Origin: G965218495 sp965218495
GTDB lineage: Bacteria > Bacteroidota > Rhodothermia > Rhodothermales > Bin80
Assembly: GCA_965218495.1 (NCBI GenBank)
Contig: OZ244626.1
Coordinates: 372,001-436,000 of the forward strand
Reading direction: 5' to 3'
DNA: 64,000 nt
Below, one piece after another: positions 28,652 through 38,069 of the stretch (position 1 is its first letter; each line of letters begins with the position of its first letter). Made by a program: the position numbers and the translations under genes. The notes under the pieces are model-generated. The model was not told where the DNA came from and searched no databases. It worked only from the letters and a program-made list of their open reading frames with translations.

Positions 28652-30943
28652 CTATGGCGGCCACAGTCCGTACTTCTTCTGAAGCAGGGAGAACAGTACC
28701 GCCCCGGTCTCCAACCGGATGTAGCCGCGCGACATGATTTTGGCGCCAGGCGGCGGATCGCTTTTCCGATTCATGTATCCTCCCATCATGGCCAGCAGCA
28801 GAATGGCTGCAGCCAGATCATCGGGAGACGCCAGGTTGAATCCTTCGGCGTATTCTCGTAGCACGCACAGCTCAATATCTGTAAACAGGATCTCGGCCGG
28901 TGCTTCCGGGTCCTGGCGACCCAGTAACGTCATCAAGTGCAGGCGCCACGCCATCACCATGTTGATGGTGATGGCCAGGTGAAGACTGTCGGCCTTCTGC
29001 AAGCGCAACTCCTGCACCTTGCACACACTCTTGAGAATCCGGAAGCCGTCTTCCACACGCCAGCGTAACATGTAATAGTCGACCATTGTTACGGCCTGTG
29101 CCACCGAGGTCACCTCCCTTGTCGTGAGCAGGTACCACTGAATCGCTTTCTGTCCTTCTGGCGGGTCCGCCTCTCCAACATGTATGGCGGTGACCTTCAC
29201 CGGGCCGCCCTGCTGTCCACGGGTGGGCGGAAGCATGACCGTACGGTAGCGTACCTCCATCTGTGCGATGCGGCCCGCACGGCCCTTATGCTTGACACGG
29301 CCCGAATTCTCGCGACGGCTCAGCCGCTGTATCGCTACCTCAAGGGTACCTTTGGGCGCCCCCTGGCGCATGAACTCAAACAACAACGGACCCTTTCTTC
29401 CCAGTCTCCGATTCGCCTTGGCCCGTACTAATAGATCCACCCGTCCCACTTGTTGCTGCGCGGCGAACAGGGCAAAGATGTCCGCTTCCCGATCCATGAC
29501 GCAGAGTACGCGGGTCTTGCTGCTGAGGTGTGTGGCCGCCTCGGCCAGGTCATGCAGCCCGTCGATCCATTGCTGCGTCTTAGCTGCGTGCTTTCCCGCT
29601 TGGGTCCTGTAGGCACAGCGCAGCACGCCCAGCGGCAACCCCTCCGCACTCAACGCCAACGTCGTATGCAAATGCACCCCCCGTGCTTTCGCGGTGGTCT
29701 GGTTGCGCCCGATCACTTCCAAGCCCTCGCACGCAGGACGGGTGCTGTAGTTGATGTCCGTGCCGTCCTGAAGGCACAGCACCGTCTTTTCCGTGCGCAT
29801 CCGCTCGATCGTACGACGGCGATGCGGCGCCAGGATATCCGCGGGCGTGGTTCCCCGCTCGTTGGCCTTCTCTATGAAGCGATAATATCCCCGTATCGCG
29901 GCACGATCGGATTTCATGGTGGCCGTTATGGACTCGCCGGGCGCTCGTGCCAATATAGTGACACTGTTGACCAGGCGGGTGGTCCGCCGCTTATCCCCCA
30001 GCTGTGCGCCTCCAAACTCCTGCGCCGCCCAGGTCTCGGCATCCAGCCCCGCGCCAGCCTCCAGTTTGGGATACGCATCTACGTGCGCCACCCCGAGATG
30101 CTTGCGCCACCGGCGGTCCAGATCATAGACGAACACCGCCTTCTTCGTCCGGGTACACGCCTTGGTCTCGGCATGGCGACCCCGGCCGGTGGTCCTTCCC
30201 ACATATTGGAATCCCGCCGCACGGAAACAGGTCCCCCGCTGCTCAGGACCCACGAAGGTCTCAACGACCCACGGAGCATAGCCGTAACGTGCCTGAAAAT
30301 CCACGGGCAACCGCTTGAGCACCTTCCCCAGAAGATGACTGGCCAGGTTCTTGACCTTTACGCCTGGCCGAATTAACAGCCGGTTCAGGCCCACTACGCG
30401 CATCAGATGCTGCTGGCGCTGCGCGTGCGTCCAAGCCATCCACCGGTCGCGCGGTCCCACATACAGGCCGGAAGCCGCAAAACCGATCGCGCCCAGATAC
30501 CCGTGATCGCTCCGAAACAAATACTTTATCTGCGCGCCCGCAAACTGCCTCACCCCCTGCGGATGCTCCGCTGCCATCAGGGTGTTCCAGCGCGCACGCT
30601 GCGCCGCATCCTCCACCAACTCCAAGGCCAGGCCCTTGATCTCTTTGAGCGAAGCGGGCACCTCCACTGGTTCCGGCACCGGCCGGTCCAACAGCCGGGG
30701 CGTACCGCTTGCAATGGTGCGCCTGGGCGCGGGCAACGACAGCCTGTCCTCGGATTCCAGCGTCTTGAGCGCCTTCAGACACCCGGTCTGCTGCAGATTC
30801 CCACGCGCATCACGAAAGCCGAATGCATGGCACACCTGGCGGCTGATGGCCGTACGGCTTTCACCGGTATGCGCTTCCAATGTGCGCAAAAGCCGCGACT
30901 CAGAGGTCCGCAGCGTGCGAAGAATCTGGCTCTGCGTAAGCAT
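28652..30943 (-). CDS. DruA-like domain plus Tn5-like DDE transposase, diverged relative
   Basis: A 763-residue relative of the transposases at 25771 and 39895. The domain order is the same: N-terminal helical part; DruA/DUF4338 domain with RDRWMAWTHAQRQQHL, LNRLLIRPGVKVKNLASHLL, PWVVETFVGP and GTCFRAAGFQYVGRTTGRGR; then the Tn5-like part with QEFGGAQLGDKRRTTRLVNS, LCLQDGTDINYS, CVMDREADIFALF and YMLRWRVEDGFRILKSVCKVQ. The frame is intact. Divergence is high enough to make it a separate IS. Its right end is probably near 31005 (the 60 bases upstream of the ATG align in layout with copies 1 and 2), but the left end was not found. Confidence 0.9.
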   Translation of the reverse strand: MLTQSQILRTLRTSESRLLRTLEAHTGESRTAISRQVCHAFGFRDARGNLQQTGCLKALKTLESEDRLSLPAPRRTIASGTPRLLDRPVPEPVEVPASLKEIKGLALELVEDAAQRARWNTLMAAEHPQGVRQFAGAQIKYLFRSDHGYLGAIGFAASGLYVGPRDRWMAWTHAQRQQHLMRVVGLNRLLIRPGVKVKNLASHLLGKVLKRLPVDFQARYGYAPWVVETFVGPEQRGTCFRAAGFQYVGRTTGRGRHAETKACTRTKKAVFVYDLDRRWRKHLGVAHVDAYPKLEAGAGLDAETWAAQEFGGAQLGDKRRTTRLVNSVTILARAPGESITATMKSDRAAIRGYYRFIEKANERGTTPADILAPHRRRTIERMRTEKTVLCLQDGTDINYSTRPACEGLEVIGRNQTTAKARGVHLHTTLALSAEGLPLGVLRCAYRTQAGKHAAKTQQWIDGLHDLAEAATHLSSKTRVLCVMDREADIFALFAAQQQVGRVDLLVRAKANRRLGRKGPLLFEFMRQGAPKGTLEVAIQRLSRRENSGRVKHKGRAGRIAQMEVRYRTVMLPPTRGQQGGPVKVTAIHVGEADPPEGQKAIQWYLLTTREVTSVAQAVTMVDYYMLRWRVEDGFRILKSVCKVQELRLQKADSLHLAITINMVMAWRLHLMTLLGRQDPEAPAEILFTDIELCVLREYAEGFNLASPDDLAAAILLLAMMGGYMNRKSDPPPGAKIMSRGYIRLETGAVLFSLLQKKYGLWPP

Positions 30944-31004
30944 GCCGCAAAGCTACACGGCACGAATTACAAAGTTAAGTCGCTAATTTGGGGAAAGGGT
31001 AGAG

Positions 31005-31235
31005 TTAGCCTGGCGCACCCCGGACTTTTTTCCAGCCACCTCGTGCCCCGTCCGCACGATCAAATGGATCACCTCTTCGATCAGCTCCGGCGTCAAAAGC
31101 TGCACGTTGTCCACCAGGCGCTGCCGGCTGTACTTCACCGCATCAAACCCGGCCTCGCCATGCCCCAACAGCTCCCGCAGCAATAGATCGTTGTTCGCCC
31201 GGTACAACAAAGCATCGTAGTCCAGATCCAGTTCG
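31005..31235 (-). pseudogene. ISNCY-type transposase fragment
   Basis: Minus-strand frame with LRYELDLDYDALLYRANND, LLLRELLGHG, QRLVDNVQLLTPELIEEV and IVRTGHEVAG, resembling the N-terminal region of ISNCY transposases (a YDxLxxLANNxxxLRxxLGH pattern followed by DNVxLL and GHE). It is only about 75 residues, cut on one side by the neighbouring IS and joined to the gltB remnant at about 31230 on the other. Confidence 0.6.
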
Positions 31236-32274
31236 TAGCGGAGGATTTGAGAGCCATAATGGCGCGCCTTGGCTTTGAAAGTCTGGACGAAATGCGGGGT
31301 CGTGTGGATGTCCTAAGAATGCGCGACGACATCACGCACTGGAAAGCCAAAACCCTTGACCTGTCGTCCACAATAGCCAAGCCTGCCACGCCCGAAGTTC
31401 TGCGTGCATTCGAGACCGACACCCAGGACCATGGGCTAAAGGTAGCCTTGGACCACACGCTGATTCGGCTGGCGCAGCCTGCTTTGGAAAAACGCAAGCC
31501 GGTAAGTGCAACGGTCGGCCTGCGTAACACGCACCGAACAGTTGGTACGATGCTCAGCCACGAGATCACCAAACGGTTTGGCGAGGAAGGGCTTGAAGAA
31601 AATACTGTCGTCATCAAATTAAAAGGGTCGGCCGGACAGAGCTTTGCGGCATTTGGTGCACCCGGACTCACGTTTAAGATTGCGGGTGACGCCAACGACT
31701 ACTTTGGAAAGGGGCTCTCTGGCGCCAAGCTGATTATTGCGCCACCACCAGAGGCGACCTACGAGCCGCACAAGAATATCATCGTTGGCAACGTCGCCTT
31801 GTACGGGGCTACCCGCGGCGAGGTGTATATCCGGGGGCGGGCCGGTGAGCGTTTTGCCGTGCGCAACAGCGGGGCCGATGCAGTCGTCGAAGCAGTAGGA
31901 GACCATGGCTGTGAGTATATGACCGGCGGACGCGTAGTAGTCTTGGGCCGTACGGGCCGCAACTTCGGCGCCGGTATGAATGGTGGCGTGGCGTACGTGC
32001 TTGACGGAACTCTCGACTTTCGGTCTGGGCGTTGCAACCGTGATTCTGTTGAGTTGCTTAGAGTCACGCGTTCTGAGGACAGGGCGGATCTAAGGGCGTT
32101 AGTTCAGCGCCACTACCGTTACACGGGAAGCCGCGTAGCGCTCTGGGTGCTGGACCATTGGGAGCAAGCCTTGCGCGAGTTTGTCCAGGTCATGCCCATC
32201 GAATATCGACGAGCACTAGTCCGACTAACCAATCAGGCGCAATTCATACAAGCTCAGGCGGTCGCCTATCCGTT
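31229..32274 (+). pseudogene. gltB: Glutamate synthase large subunit, C-terminal fragment
   Basis: The C-terminal (GXGXG beta-helix) part of GltB: FVAEDLRAIMARLGFESLDE, then FGAPGLTFKIAGDANDYFGKGLSGAKLIIAPP split by normal family spacing, YGATRGEVYIRGRAGERFAV and GGRVVVLGRTGRNFGAGMNG. The FMN and Fe-S segment between this and the fragment ending at 25711 is missing, replaced by IS sequence. The frame does not terminate before gltD: it runs on to 32464 over the gltD start, suggesting a further frameshift near 32220-32270. Together with the missing N-terminus this shows that gltB is dead. Confidence 0.9.
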
Positions 32275-33760
32275 ATGGCGAAAGTTATCGGCTTTATGGA
32301 GTATGGGCGGGAGTGCCCCGAAACACGCCCGGTCGCAGAACGAATCAATGATTACAGTGATGTTTATCGCCGTTTTCCTGAGTGGAAGGTCAAGAGGCAG
32401 GCGTCGCGTTGCATGGGTTGCGGTGTGCCGTTTTGCCAGAGCGGCTGCCCGATTGCCAACCTGATTCCTGACTGGAATGACCTGGTGCATCGCAGCCAGT
32501 GGAAATGAGGCCTACGAACGGCTGCGCGCCACAAACAACATCCCTGAATTCACGGGGCGCATTTGCCCTGCGCCCTGCGAGTCTGCGTGTGTTCTTGGAA
32601 TCATTGACGAGCCGGTTAGCATCGAGCGCATCGAGCAGGAAATCATTGAGCGTGCCTTTGAGGAGGGGTGGGTAGTGGCTGAGCCTCCCGCCCATCGTAC
32701 TGGCAAGACGGTGGCCGTAGTGGGGTCCGGGCCTGCAGGTCTCGCTTGCGCGGATCAGCTCAATAGGGCAGGGCACCGGGTTACGGTCTTGGAGCGGGAC
32801 GACCGAATCGGTGGGCTATTGCGGTACGGGATTCCAGACTTTAAGCTGGAGAAGTGGGTGGTGGACCGTCGCATCGAACTCTTGCGAAAAGAAGGTGTCA
32901 CATTTTTGACCAACGCGCACGTCAGTGAGAACTATCCGACGGAGTGCTTATCTGAGTTCGATGCCGTGGTGCTGTGCATTGGCGCCACATCGCCGAGGGA
33001 TTTACCCATACGGGGCAGAGAGCTGCGGGGCATTCATTTTGCATTAGACTACCTGCGGCAGCAGAATAAGCGTGTTTGCGGCGACAACTTGGCACAGGAG
33101 GGGCTGGCGCCGATTAGTGCCACCGGGAAGCACGCCATTGTGATAGGGGGTGGCGACACCGGAAGCGACTGCGTTGGAACCGCCAACAGGCAGGGGGCGA
33201 AGTCAATTACGCAATTTGAGCTCCTGCCGACGCCACCGGTGGGGCGGCCCGTGGACCAGCCATGGCCATTCTACCCAATGATCCTACGGACCAGCACTTC
33301 GCACGAAGAAGGGGTGGACCGCCAATGGAGCATTATGTCCAAGACCTTCGAAGGGAGCAACGGGCGTATCGAGCGGCTGACCACAGTATTGGTTCGCCCG
33401 GAGGGACGCGGATTTGTTGAGGTGCCTGGAACGGAAGAATCTTGGCCAGCGGAATTGGTACTTCTGGCCATTGGATACACAGGTCCCAAGCAATCGCGCA
33501 TCGCTGCTAAATTGGGAACCGAGATCGACGAGCAGGGCAATTTTGCTACAGCACAGAATTACGAAACCAGCGCCCGCAGCGTATTCGCTGCGGGTGATGC
33601 CCGGCGGGGCCAATCACTCGTAGTGTGGGCGATCTCGGAAGGACGGGAAGCAGCACTGCATGCCGATGCATACCTCAGTGGATTCGTGGCGCTACCTGCA
33701 AAGGGCGCGGGCGACCTTCCACGCGCTCAGTGCACTTTGGAGAAAGGGCCGGGTCGTTGA
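32275..33760 (+). pseudogene. gltD: Glutamate synthase small subunit, frameshifted
   Basis: GltD passes electrons from NADPH through FAD and Fe-S centres to GltB. The ATG at 32275 begins MAKVIGFMEYGRE, then CMGCGVPFCQSGCPI (Fe-S). At about 32507 one extra base shifts the frame: DWNDLVHRSQW is followed in the next frame by NEAYERLRATNNIPEFTGRI. The remainder is complete: CPAPCESACVLG, the FAD motif VAVVGSGPAGLACA, IVIGGGDTGSDCVGTANRQG for NADPH, and AGDARRGQSLVVWAISEGRE near the end. If the shift is not an assembly error, no functional GltD is made. With gltB destroyed, decay is expected. Confidence 0.88.
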
Positions 33761-33812
33761 TTGTACTCCGTCTTTGCCGTGTATACCCTTCAGACGACAC
33801 GTTTACGTGTTT

Positions 33813-33933
33813 GCTCATCTAGAAGGGCGGAGGGTTCAGGCCCTTTGAAGCCCTGGCAACCCCCTACGTGGCCTTAGACGCCACGGACGGAAGGTGCCAC
33901 TTCCTGCCCCGCCGTATGTGGGGAGAGATGAGC
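33813..33933 (+). promoter_or_regulatory. SAM-I riboswitch (S-box) aptamer
   Basis: S-adenosylmethionine-sensing leader of the metY operon. The closing helix pairs GCTCATCT (33813-33820) with AGATGAGC (33926-33933). Between them are the conserved S-box elements: GGAGGG then GGCCC, TGAAGCCCTGGCAACC, AAGGTGCCA and TTCCTGCC. Spacing and order match the class. When SAM is bound, transcription of the downstream genes is expected to stop at the terminator at 33972-34008. Confidence 0.93.
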
Positions 33934-33971
33934 GGGAGTTGGCTGGCAATGTCCAGCGAGGTGTACCACTA

Positions 33972-34008
33972 CCTCTTCCGCTATCTTTCAAACGGGAGGG
34001 GTTTTTTT
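33972..34008 (+). terminator. Intrinsic terminator, riboswitch expression platform
   Basis: Stem CCTCTTCCG (33972-33980) with CGGGAGGGG (33993-34001), nine pairs with two G-U, followed by seven Ts. It lies between the SAM-I aptamer and the metY start, the usual place for the regulated terminator of S-box leaders. Confidence 0.85.
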
Positions 34009-34118
34009 ATTGCTCCCTTCTTGCGGCAGGATGCGCAGTAGGCAGTCCTACTGCCCTCTGGATGGCGACGCATACACGCGTCATGACCACCGTTTTTAAC
34101 CATCCAGTACACAGCATC

Positions 34119-35444
34119 ATGCCGAAGAACCACTCTTTGCATTTCGATACGCTTCAGCTCCACGCTGGCCACAGGCCAGATCCCGCCACGAATTCGCGTG
34201 CAGTCCCCATCTATGCGACGACGTCGTATGTCTTCAACGACACGCAACATGGAGCTGATCTCTTCTCGCTGAAGGAATTCGGAAACATCTATACGCGGAT
34301 CATGAATCCGACCAATGACGTGTTCGAGCAGCGCGTCGCGGCGCTGGAAGGCGGTGTTGCGGCGCTTGCTACGTCCAGCGGTCAGGCAGCCCAGTTCTTA
34401 GCGATCGCCACGATAGCGGGCGCTGGTGACAACATCGTGTCGACAAGTTTTCTGTACGGGGGCACCTACAACCAATTCAAGGTTTCGCTGCCGCGCCTTG
34501 GCATCGATGTACGTTTTGCCAAGGGAGATAGTCCGCAATTGATCGAGTCGCTCGTTGACGAGCGCACAAAGGCCATTTATCTGGAGACGATCGGCAATCC
34601 AAGGTTTAATGTGCCGGATTTTGAGTGCGTTGCAGAGGTTGCAAGGCGCAACGGGATCCCGTTGATTGTGGACAACACCTTTGGCGCAGCGGGCTACTTG
34701 TTTCGGCCCATCGACCACGGCGCCGATATAGTTGTTGCCAGTGCCACGAAATGGATTGGCGGCCACGGCACTACCATTGGCGGCGTAATCGTGGATGCCG
34801 GCACGTTTCCCTGGGACAATGGCAAGTTCCCGGTTTTCACAGACCCCTCACCTGCGTATCACGGCTTGAGCTTCTGGGATGTATTTGGTCCGCGCGGCGT
34901 CACAGGTGTCAACGTGGCTTTTGCCGTTCGCGCCCGCGTGGAGTTGCTGCGTGACTTCGGGCCGGCGCAGAATCCATTTGGATCGTTCTTACTTTTGCAG
35001 GGAATTGAAACCCTTTCGTTGCGCGTGCAGCGGGCATGCGACAATGCGCTGGCACTCGCAATTTGGCTGCAGGACCAGCCCCGGGTGGCGTGGGTTAGCT
35101 ACCCTGGTCTGGCCGCGCATCCGCATCATGACCGTGCAAAGCAATATCTTCGCAACGGATTTGGGGCTGTTCTGGCATTCGGTGTCGAAGGCGGCCAAGA
35201 GGCGGGAATGGCCTTTGTGAATAACGTCGAGCTCGCAAGTCACCTGGCTAATGTCGGCGATGTCAAGACGCTGGTGATCCATCCTGCGTCGACTACGCAC
35301 CAGCAACTTTCCGAACGCGAACAACAATCTGCAGGTGTCACTGAGGACCTTGTTCGTGTATCGGTCGGCATTGAACACGTAGACGATATCAAGGCGGACT
35401 TCTCGCAAGCACTGGCGCAGTCTCGAGTGCCGGAATTCGCGTAG
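34119..35444 (+). CDS. metY: O-acetylhomoserine aminocarboxypropyltransferase
   Basis: PLP enzyme that makes homocysteine (direct sulfhydrylation) from O-acetylhomoserine and sulfide. The start at 34119 (MPKNHSLHFDTLQLHAG) gives 441 residues, typical of MetY; an ATG at 34083 is also possible, and the longer frame to 33894 runs through the riboswitch and cannot be translated as part of it. Landmarks: YGGTYNQFKV, VDNTFGAAG, the PLP lysine in VVASATKWIGGHGTTIGG, and SFWDVFG; the C-terminal region has HPASTTHQQL. First gene of a SAM-riboswitch-controlled unit with metX and asd. Confidence 0.94.
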   Translation: MPKNHSLHFDTLQLHAGHRPDPATNSRAVPIYATTSYVFNDTQHGADLFSLKEFGNIYTRIMNPTNDVFEQRVAALEGGVAALATSSGQAAQFLAIATIAGAGDNIVSTSFLYGGTYNQFKVSLPRLGIDVRFAKGDSPQLIESLVDERTKAIYLETIGNPRFNVPDFECVAEVARRNGIPLIVDNTFGAAGYLFRPIDHGADIVVASATKWIGGHGTTIGGVIVDAGTFPWDNGKFPVFTDPSPAYHGLSFWDVFGPRGVTGVNVAFAVRARVELLRDFGPAQNPFGSFLLLQGIETLSLRVQRACDNALALAIWLQDQPRVAWVSYPGLAAHPHHDRAKQYLRNGFGAVLAFGVEGGQEAGMAFVNNVELASHLANVGDVKTLVIHPASTTHQQLSEREQQSAGVTEDLVRVSVGIEHVDDIKADFSQALAQSRVPEFA

Positions 35445-35458
35445 CATTGTGCAACGCT

Positions 35459-36511
35459 ATGGCAGAGACAGCCATCATTCCATCCTACACTCTGGAAAGC
35501 GGTACGGTGCTGCAAAACGTGACGCTGGCGTACCGGACTTGGGGCACCCTTAACGAGGCAGCCAGCAACGTCATTGTTGTTGGCCACTCGCTTACCAGCT
35601 CGGCAGATGTCTCCTACTGGTGGGCCGGAGTGTTGGGGCCTGGCCGGGCCCTCGATACGGAGCGCTATTTCGTCGTGTGTGTCAACATTGTAGGCTCACC
35701 CTATGGCTCTCTCTCGCCTCTGACGGTGGACCCGAAAACGGGGCGACCCTACGGGCCATCGCTGCCACAGGTCACGGTCCGGGACACCGTTGGGCTGCAA
35801 AGGTGCCTGCTGGATCGGCTCGGTGTGCGTCGAATAGCTTTTGCCATTGGAGGGTCCATGGGCGGCATGCAGGCGCTGGAGTGGGCCTTCTACGGGGACT
35901 ATGTGCGTGGAATAGTGCCAATCGGGGTTGGCGGGCGCCATTCTGCTTGGTGCATCGCCTTCAGCGAGTCGCAGAGGCAATCGATTTATGCAGACGCAAA
36001 TTGGAATGGGGGGTGGTATGACGCGGATCATCCGCCATCTGCTGGGCTTGCTGCCGCGCGCATGATTGCGATGGTCTCCTACCGCTCATTTGCATCGTTT
36101 GAGCAGCGATTCGGACGGGAGCGCCTTGGAGACATGGCGGATTCGCTGTTTACCGTAGAGGGCTACCTTCGTTACCACGGAGCCAAGCTCGTGGATCGCT
36201 TTGATGCAAACTGTTACGCGTACCTCACGCGGCTGATGGACTCGCACGATGTGGCGCGCGGGCGCGGGGAGTATGTGGAAGTCCTTCGCAGCATCGAACA
36301 TTCAGCCTTGGTCGTGGGTCTGCGGTCAGATGTGCTGTATACCCTGGCAGAGCAGGAAGAGCTCGTTCGGCTCATGCCTAACGCACACCTTGCGGCAATG
36401 GACCAAACCCATGGTCACGACACGTTCTTGATCGAACAAGAGGCGCTTAGCGGAATTGTACGGGAGTGGAGGGAAGCCGTAATTGATCCGCAAGTGTTTT
36501 CGAGAGTCTGA
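35459..36511 (+). CDS. metX: Homoserine O-acetyltransferase
   Basis: Alpha/beta-hydrolase-fold enzyme that acetylates homoserine, supplying the substrate of MetY. The ATG at 35459 gives 350 residues; a TTG at 35447 adds four. The family blocks are LAYRTWGTLN, VVGHSLTSSADV, the nucleophile elbow GGSMGGMQALEWA, RSDVLYTLAEQEEL with the catalytic Asp, and THGHDTFLIE with the catalytic His. It begins 14 bases after the metY stop and is followed by asd after 15 bases, so all three are one transcript. Confidence 0.94.
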   Translation: MAETAIIPSYTLESGTVLQNVTLAYRTWGTLNEAASNVIVVGHSLTSSADVSYWWAGVLGPGRALDTERYFVVCVNIVGSPYGSLSPLTVDPKTGRPYGPSLPQVTVRDTVGLQRCLLDRLGVRRIAFAIGGSMGGMQALEWAFYGDYVRGIVPIGVGGRHSAWCIAFSESQRQSIYADANWNGGWYDADHPPSAGLAAARMIAMVSYRSFASFEQRFGRERLGDMADSLFTVEGYLRYHGAKLVDRFDANCYAYLTRLMDSHDVARGRGEYVEVLRSIEHSALVVGLRSDVLYTLAEQEELVRLMPNAHLAAMDQTHGHDTFLIEQEALSGIVREWREAVIDPQVFSRV

Positions 36512-36526
36512 ATCAGATAAGAATTG

Positions 36527-37633
36527 ATGAGAATCAGGCAGCAGCTCCAACCACGGCAGCAGCCGCAGTTTCGAGTCGGCATACTAGGAGCCACCGGTGC
36601 AGTAGGGCAGAAGTTTGTAGAGATTCTGTCCGGGCACCCGTGGTTTGATATCACGGCACTGGCTGCGAGTGAGCGATCGGCCGGGAAGCGGTACGGCGCG
36701 GCGGCAAACTGGATTGGAAGCACCCCGATACCACCGCAGGTGGCCCAGATGGAAATTAGCCTGCTGAAGTCCAATCTGGACTGCGACTTTGTATTCTCAG
36801 GGCTCTCGGCCAGTGTTGCAGGCAGTGCGGAGCGTGATTTTGCCGAGGCGGGCTACCCGGTGATTTCGAATGCACGCAATTTCCGGATGCACGCCGATGT
36901 GCCGCTACTCATCCCAGAGATAAACCCGGACCATACGGCGCTCATCGAAAACCAGCCCTGGAGCGGCGGAGGCTTCATTGTTACCAACCCCAACTGCTCC
37001 ACGATAGGGCTGACGTGTGCCCTGCGGCCGTTGCACGACGCCTTTGGCGTGGAGGCAGTGCAGGTGACAACGCTCCAGGCCCTTTCGGGCGCGGGTCATC
37101 CCGGCATATCGTCTCTGGACTCGCTGGGCAACGTGCTGCCGTTCATTGCCGGAGAAGAAGAGAAGATGAGCACAGAGCCACTGAAGCTCTTGGGTGTGTT
37201 GGTAGGTAACCGCATTGAGCACGCCTCGATTAAGATCAGTGCACAGTGCAATCGAGTTCCGGTTTTGGAAGGGCACCTTGAATGCGTGTCGCTGAAGCTG
37301 AGGCGTCAGGCGAGTCTACGAGATGTGCGGCGCGCGTTGGAGGAATTTGGTAGCCCTATTGCCGAATACGACTTGCCGAGCGAGCCCATGAAGCTGCTGC
37401 ACGTCTTCGATGACGAGAGCTTTCCGCAGCCTAGGCGCCATGCGTTCCTGGACGGAGGCATGGGGATAGGGATAGGTCGCCTTCGGGAATGCGAGGTGCT
37501 GGAGTTCAAGTTCGTCGTGCTGGTCCACAACACAATTCGTGGAGCGGCAGGCGGCGCCGTATTGAACGCAGAGCTTCTCGTTCGGCAGGGGTATTTGGCT
37601 CGCGCAACGGAGGCCGTCCTGACTACCAGCTGA
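36527..37633 (+). CDS. asd: Aspartate-semialdehyde dehydrogenase
   Basis: Makes aspartate semialdehyde, the branch-point precursor of lysine, threonine and homoserine/methionine. The ATG at 36527 (preceded by an in-frame TTG) gives 368 residues. Visible: the NADP-binding GILGATGAVGQKF motif at the N-terminus, FSGLSASVAGSAERDFAEAG, the catalytic Cys in NPNCSTIGLTCAL, and CNRVPVLEGHLECVSLKL with the catalytic His. The NPNCSTIGL form and overall length are those of the archaeal/yeast-type ASADH found in many Bacteroidota. Placing it behind metX links homoserine supply to the SAM switch. Confidence 0.93.
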   Translation: MRIRQQLQPRQQPQFRVGILGATGAVGQKFVEILSGHPWFDITALAASERSAGKRYGAAANWIGSTPIPPQVAQMEISLLKSNLDCDFVFSGLSASVAGSAERDFAEAGYPVISNARNFRMHADVPLLIPEINPDHTALIENQPWSGGGFIVTNPNCSTIGLTCALRPLHDAFGVEAVQVTTLQALSGAGHPGISSLDSLGNVLPFIAGEEEKMSTEPLKLLGVLVGNRIEHASIKISAQCNRVPVLEGHLECVSLKLRRQASLRDVRRALEEFGSPIAEYDLPSEPMKLLHVFDDESFPQPRRHAFLDGGMGIGIGRLRECEVLEFKFVVLVHNTIRGAAGGAVLNAELLVRQGYLARATEAVLTTS

Positions 37634-37680
37634 AAGGTCAGAATCTTTCGCTGCCGTGTACTGTAAAACCAGTTTGTACC

Positions 37681-38061
<381 letters not shown>

Positions 38062-38069
38062 CAATTGTT

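Noticed and set aside
25771..30943. A Druantia anti-phage locus
   Set aside because: Only DruA-like domains occur and they are parts of transposases within inverted repeats; no druB-E-like helicase or accessory genes are nearby.
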